Shown here one piece after another: positions 62,089-64,000 of a stretch of DNA of 64,000 nt (the first letter of the stretch is position 1; the number at the start of each line of letters is the position of its first letter). The translations under genes were made by a program, and so were the position numbers. This stretch comes from Streptantibioticus parmotrematis (GTDB lineage: Bacteria > Actinomycetota > Actinomycetes > Streptomycetales > Streptomycetaceae): assembly GCF_019890615.1 (NCBI RefSeq), contig NZ_JAINVZ010000020.1, positions 1-64,000 on the forward strand, given 5' to 3'. The notes under the pieces are model-generated. The model saw only the letters and a list, made by a program, of their open reading frames with translations. It was not told the origin of the DNA and ran no database searches.

Positions 62089-64000
62089 CTACGCCCCCGC
62101 CGGCTTCGCCACCGCCGCCTGCGGGCGGATCGGCAGCCTGCCCACCGGACGCCCGGTGGCCGCCCGTACCGCCGAGGCCACCGCCGCCGGGGACGCCACG
62201 ACCGGCACCGCGCTGACCGCCTTGGCCCCGAAGGGCGCCACGACGTCCCGTTCCTCGACCAGCTTCACGATGCGCACGACCGGCGCGTCCAACGCGGTCG
62301 GCAGCGGGTAGCCGGTGAGCGTCGGGCGCTTGACCACGCCACGGGGTGCCCGCAGATCCTCCATCAGGGCCATGCCGACGCCCTGGGTGACCCCGGCCTC
62401 GATGCGCGCGGCGACCTGCCGCGGGTTGAGCGCCCGGCCCACGTCCTGGGCGACCGCCATCTCGACCACCCGGACCGTGCCCAGCTCGATGTCGACGTCC
62501 ACCACCGCGCGGACGGCGGCGAAGGCCAGGCCCACGAAGGCGTCGCCGTGACCGTATTCGTCCAGGTGTTCGGTGGGGTGCGGGCGGCACTGCGCGGTCG
62601 CCCACAGCTCCTTGCCCTCCAGCGCCTCGGCGACCGTGGTGCTCAGCACACCGTCGTACGAGGTGATCTTGCCGTCCGCGATGGCCAGCAGCTCCACCGA
62701 CATCCCGAACTGGGCCGCCAGCGGTTGCAGCAGCTGGGTGCGGACCATCTTCGCGGCGCGTTCCACCGCCCCGCCCGACACCCAGGTGTGCCGTCCGCGC
62801 GCGGAGGGCCCGGCGGGCGGCTGGTCGGTGTCGGCGGCCACCACCGCGACCTCCTCGACGCCCAGCACCTCCTGGACGATCTGCCGGGCCAGCGTGGCGA
62901 AGCCCTGCCCGGTCTCGACAGCCGCGCAGATCACCGTGGCCTCGCCGTCGGCGACCTTCACGGTGGCGGTGGACACCTCGTCGTGGCCCTCGGCGCCGAG
63001 CATGTGCACCATGCCGATGCCGTAGCCCACGCCGCGCCGCACCGCGCCCGGCTCGCCCGCGCCCTCCGGGCCGCCCGGCAGCAGCCACTCCGTCTCGTCC
63101 TCGGCGTCCGGCAGCGGCGGCAGCTCGGCGTCGCGCACCGCGGTCAGCAGTTCGGCGACCGGCGCCGGGCAGGTCACCGCCTGCCCGGTCGGCAGCAGGT
63201 CGCCGGTGGACAGCACGTTGCGCATGCGGATCTCGGCCGGATCGAGCCCGAGGCGGGCCGCCAGCTTGTCCATCTGGCCCTCGTACGCGGCGCACACCTG
63301 CATCGCGCCCTCGCCGCGCACATGGCCCGAGGGCGGGTTGTTGGTGCGCACCGCCCAGCCCTCGACGAAGACGTTGGGCACGACGTACGGCCCGGCGGCG
63401 AAGGCGACCGCGGCGGCCAGCGCCTCGGAGGAGGCGTCCGCGTAGGCGCCCGCGTCCAGCAGCAACTGCGCCTCGACCTTGACGAGCCGGCCCTCGGCGT
63501 CCGCGTGGTGGCGGTAGCGCAGCAGCGCCGGGTGCCGGTGGGCGTGGCCGAGGAAGGACTCCTCGCGGGTCGCCACCAGCTTCACCGGGCAGCCGGTGCG
63601 CAGCGCCAGCAGGCCGAGCGGCAGCGGGAAGCCGGGGTCCTCGCGGTCCGCCATGGCCCCGGGCACACCGGTCACCACGACCTTGACCCGGTCCGGCTCC
63701 AGGGCGAAGCAGGCGGCGGCCAGGTCGCGGTCGGCATGCGGGTCGGTCGAGGCCAGGTACAGCTCCACGCCGCCGTCCGGGCGCGGCACCGCGAGGCCCG
63801 CCTCGGCGCCGACCGGGGCCGGGTCCTGGCGGCCGACCCGGTACAGGCCCTCGACGATCACCTCGCCGACCGCCTCGGGGTCGCCGCAGCGCAGCGGGAT
63901 GTGGCGGATCAGATTGCCGTCGGGGTGCAGCGGCGGCGCCTCGAAGGCCGTCTCCGGGTCGGTGACCGGCTCCAGCACCTCGTACTCGACCGCGATCGCG
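62089..64000 (-). CDS. Xanthine dehydrogenase-family molybdopterin-binding subunit (partial, 5' end outside)
   Basis: At least 636 aa; the frame stays open to the window edge, so the N-terminus and the rest of its operon lie outside. It is the large molybdenum hydroxylase subunit: GHVRGEGAMQVCAAYEGQMDKLA, GYGIGMVHMLGAEGH, ETGQGFATLARQ, and the C-terminal FGAKAVSAVPVVASPAAVASAVRAATG, where the glutamate of the usual GxKGxGE motif is not obvious (GAKAVSAVP). It probably oxidises a purine or related heterocycle. Confidence 0.88.
   Translation of the reverse strand, partial: AIAVEYEVLEPVTDPETAFEAPPLHPDGNLIRHIPLRCGDPEAVGEVIVEGLYRVGRQDPAPVGAEAGLAVPRPDGGVELYLASTDPHADRDLAAACFALEPDRVKVVVTGVPGAMADREDPGFPLPLGLLALRTGCPVKLVATREESFLGHAHRHPALLRYRHHADAEGRLVKVEAQLLLDAGAYADASSEALAAAVAFAAGPYVVPNVFVEGWAVRTNNPPSGHVRGEGAMQVCAAYEGQMDKLAARLGLDPAEIRMRNVLSTGDLLPTGQAVTCPAPVAELLTAVRDAELPPLPDAEDETEWLLPGGPEGAGEPGAVRRGVGYGIGMVHMLGAEGHDEVSTATVKVADGEATVICAAVETGQGFATLARQIVQEVLGVEEVAVVAADTDQPPAGPSARGRHTWVSGGAVERAAKMVRTQLLQPLAAQFGMSVELLAIADGKITSYDGVLSTTVAEALEGKELWATAQCRPHPTEHLDEYGHGDAFVGLAFAAVRAVVDVDIELGTVRVVEMAVAQDVGRALNPRQVAARIEAGVTQGVGMALMEDLRAPRGVVKRPTLTGYPLPTALDAPVVRIVKLVEERDVVAPFGAKAVSAVPVVASPAAVASAVRAATGRPVGRLPIRPQAAVAKPAGA

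Overview
The window is a chromosomal segment of a very GC-rich actinomycete, almost certainly Streptomycetaceae. The evidence is GC-saturated third positions, many GTG starts, an SsgA-like sporulation protein, DasR-type boxes at N-acetylglucosamine PTS genes, a predicted class-E sortase substrate and a c-di-AMP-type riboswitch before a muralytic gene. From about 26 kb to the end, the gene order (class A PBP, GroES-like, bcp, tRNA, rdgB, rph, nagF/nagE, cysM-cysO-mec, clpS, pncB, ssgG, hppD) resembles, from memory, the Streptomyces coelicolor core around SCO2897-SCO2930. I see no rRNA, transposase, CRISPR array, prophage or biosynthetic cluster. The first 146 bases are nearly pure G and may be an assembly or sequencing artefact.

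Left part (0.1-26 kb), more accessory: a sulfur module (GntR/HutC regulator, rhodanese, TauE-type exporter, and a divergent metallo-beta-lactamase/double-rhodanese protein around a perfect palindrome), next to a Cds1-like cysteine desulfhydrase; a secreted M1 peptidase; a penicillin-binding transpeptidase; a PP2C phosphatase; a phosphonate-type operon (HutC regulator, FAD oxidoreductase, phosphonatase-like HAD hydrolase); a sortase-type surface protein; a ROK regulator divergent from a Gfo/Idh oxidoreductase; a YidC-like insertase with a small membrane partner; DUF445 and SGNH proteins; and a three-gene ABC exporter. Short degenerate tandem repeats, each with its own unit of about 15-25 bp, recur between these genes.

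Middle part (26-43 kb): a class A PBP, GroES-like, DUF3618 and Bcp proteins, a ProP-like MFS transporter, then two translationally coupled HNH proteins built from repeated DNA-binding-like modules. These end 26 bases before a tRNA that has a UAG anticodon but a short class-I body. rdgB, an HxlR regulator divergent from a DHA2 exporter, a lipoprotein, rph, the DasR-controlled nagF/nagE pair, a beta-lactamase-fold hydrolase and a membrane-tethered PemK/MazF-like protein follow.

Right part (41.8-64 kb): the protein-thiocarboxylate cysteine pathway (mec-cysO-cysM) with a cysteine-containing leader-peptide candidate in front of cysO; an amino-acid permease; DUF2017 and ClpS; NAD salvage (pncB, nicotinamidase); two tandem RDD proteins; SsgG-like; a GlcD-type oxidase; hppD divergent from an AsnC regulator; a Lon-like secreted protease; an IclR regulator; an SF2 helicase; tRNA-Cys; a lytic transglycosylase with a ydaO-like leader; a DUF1269 protein; and a molybdopterin hydroxylase subunit running off the right end.

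Most unusual items: the class-I tRNA with anticodon UAG and its HNH gene pair, the CysO carrier that carries four residues beyond its Gly-Gly with a cysteine leader upstream, the anchored PemK-like protein without a visible antitoxin, and the family of locus-specific minisatellites.
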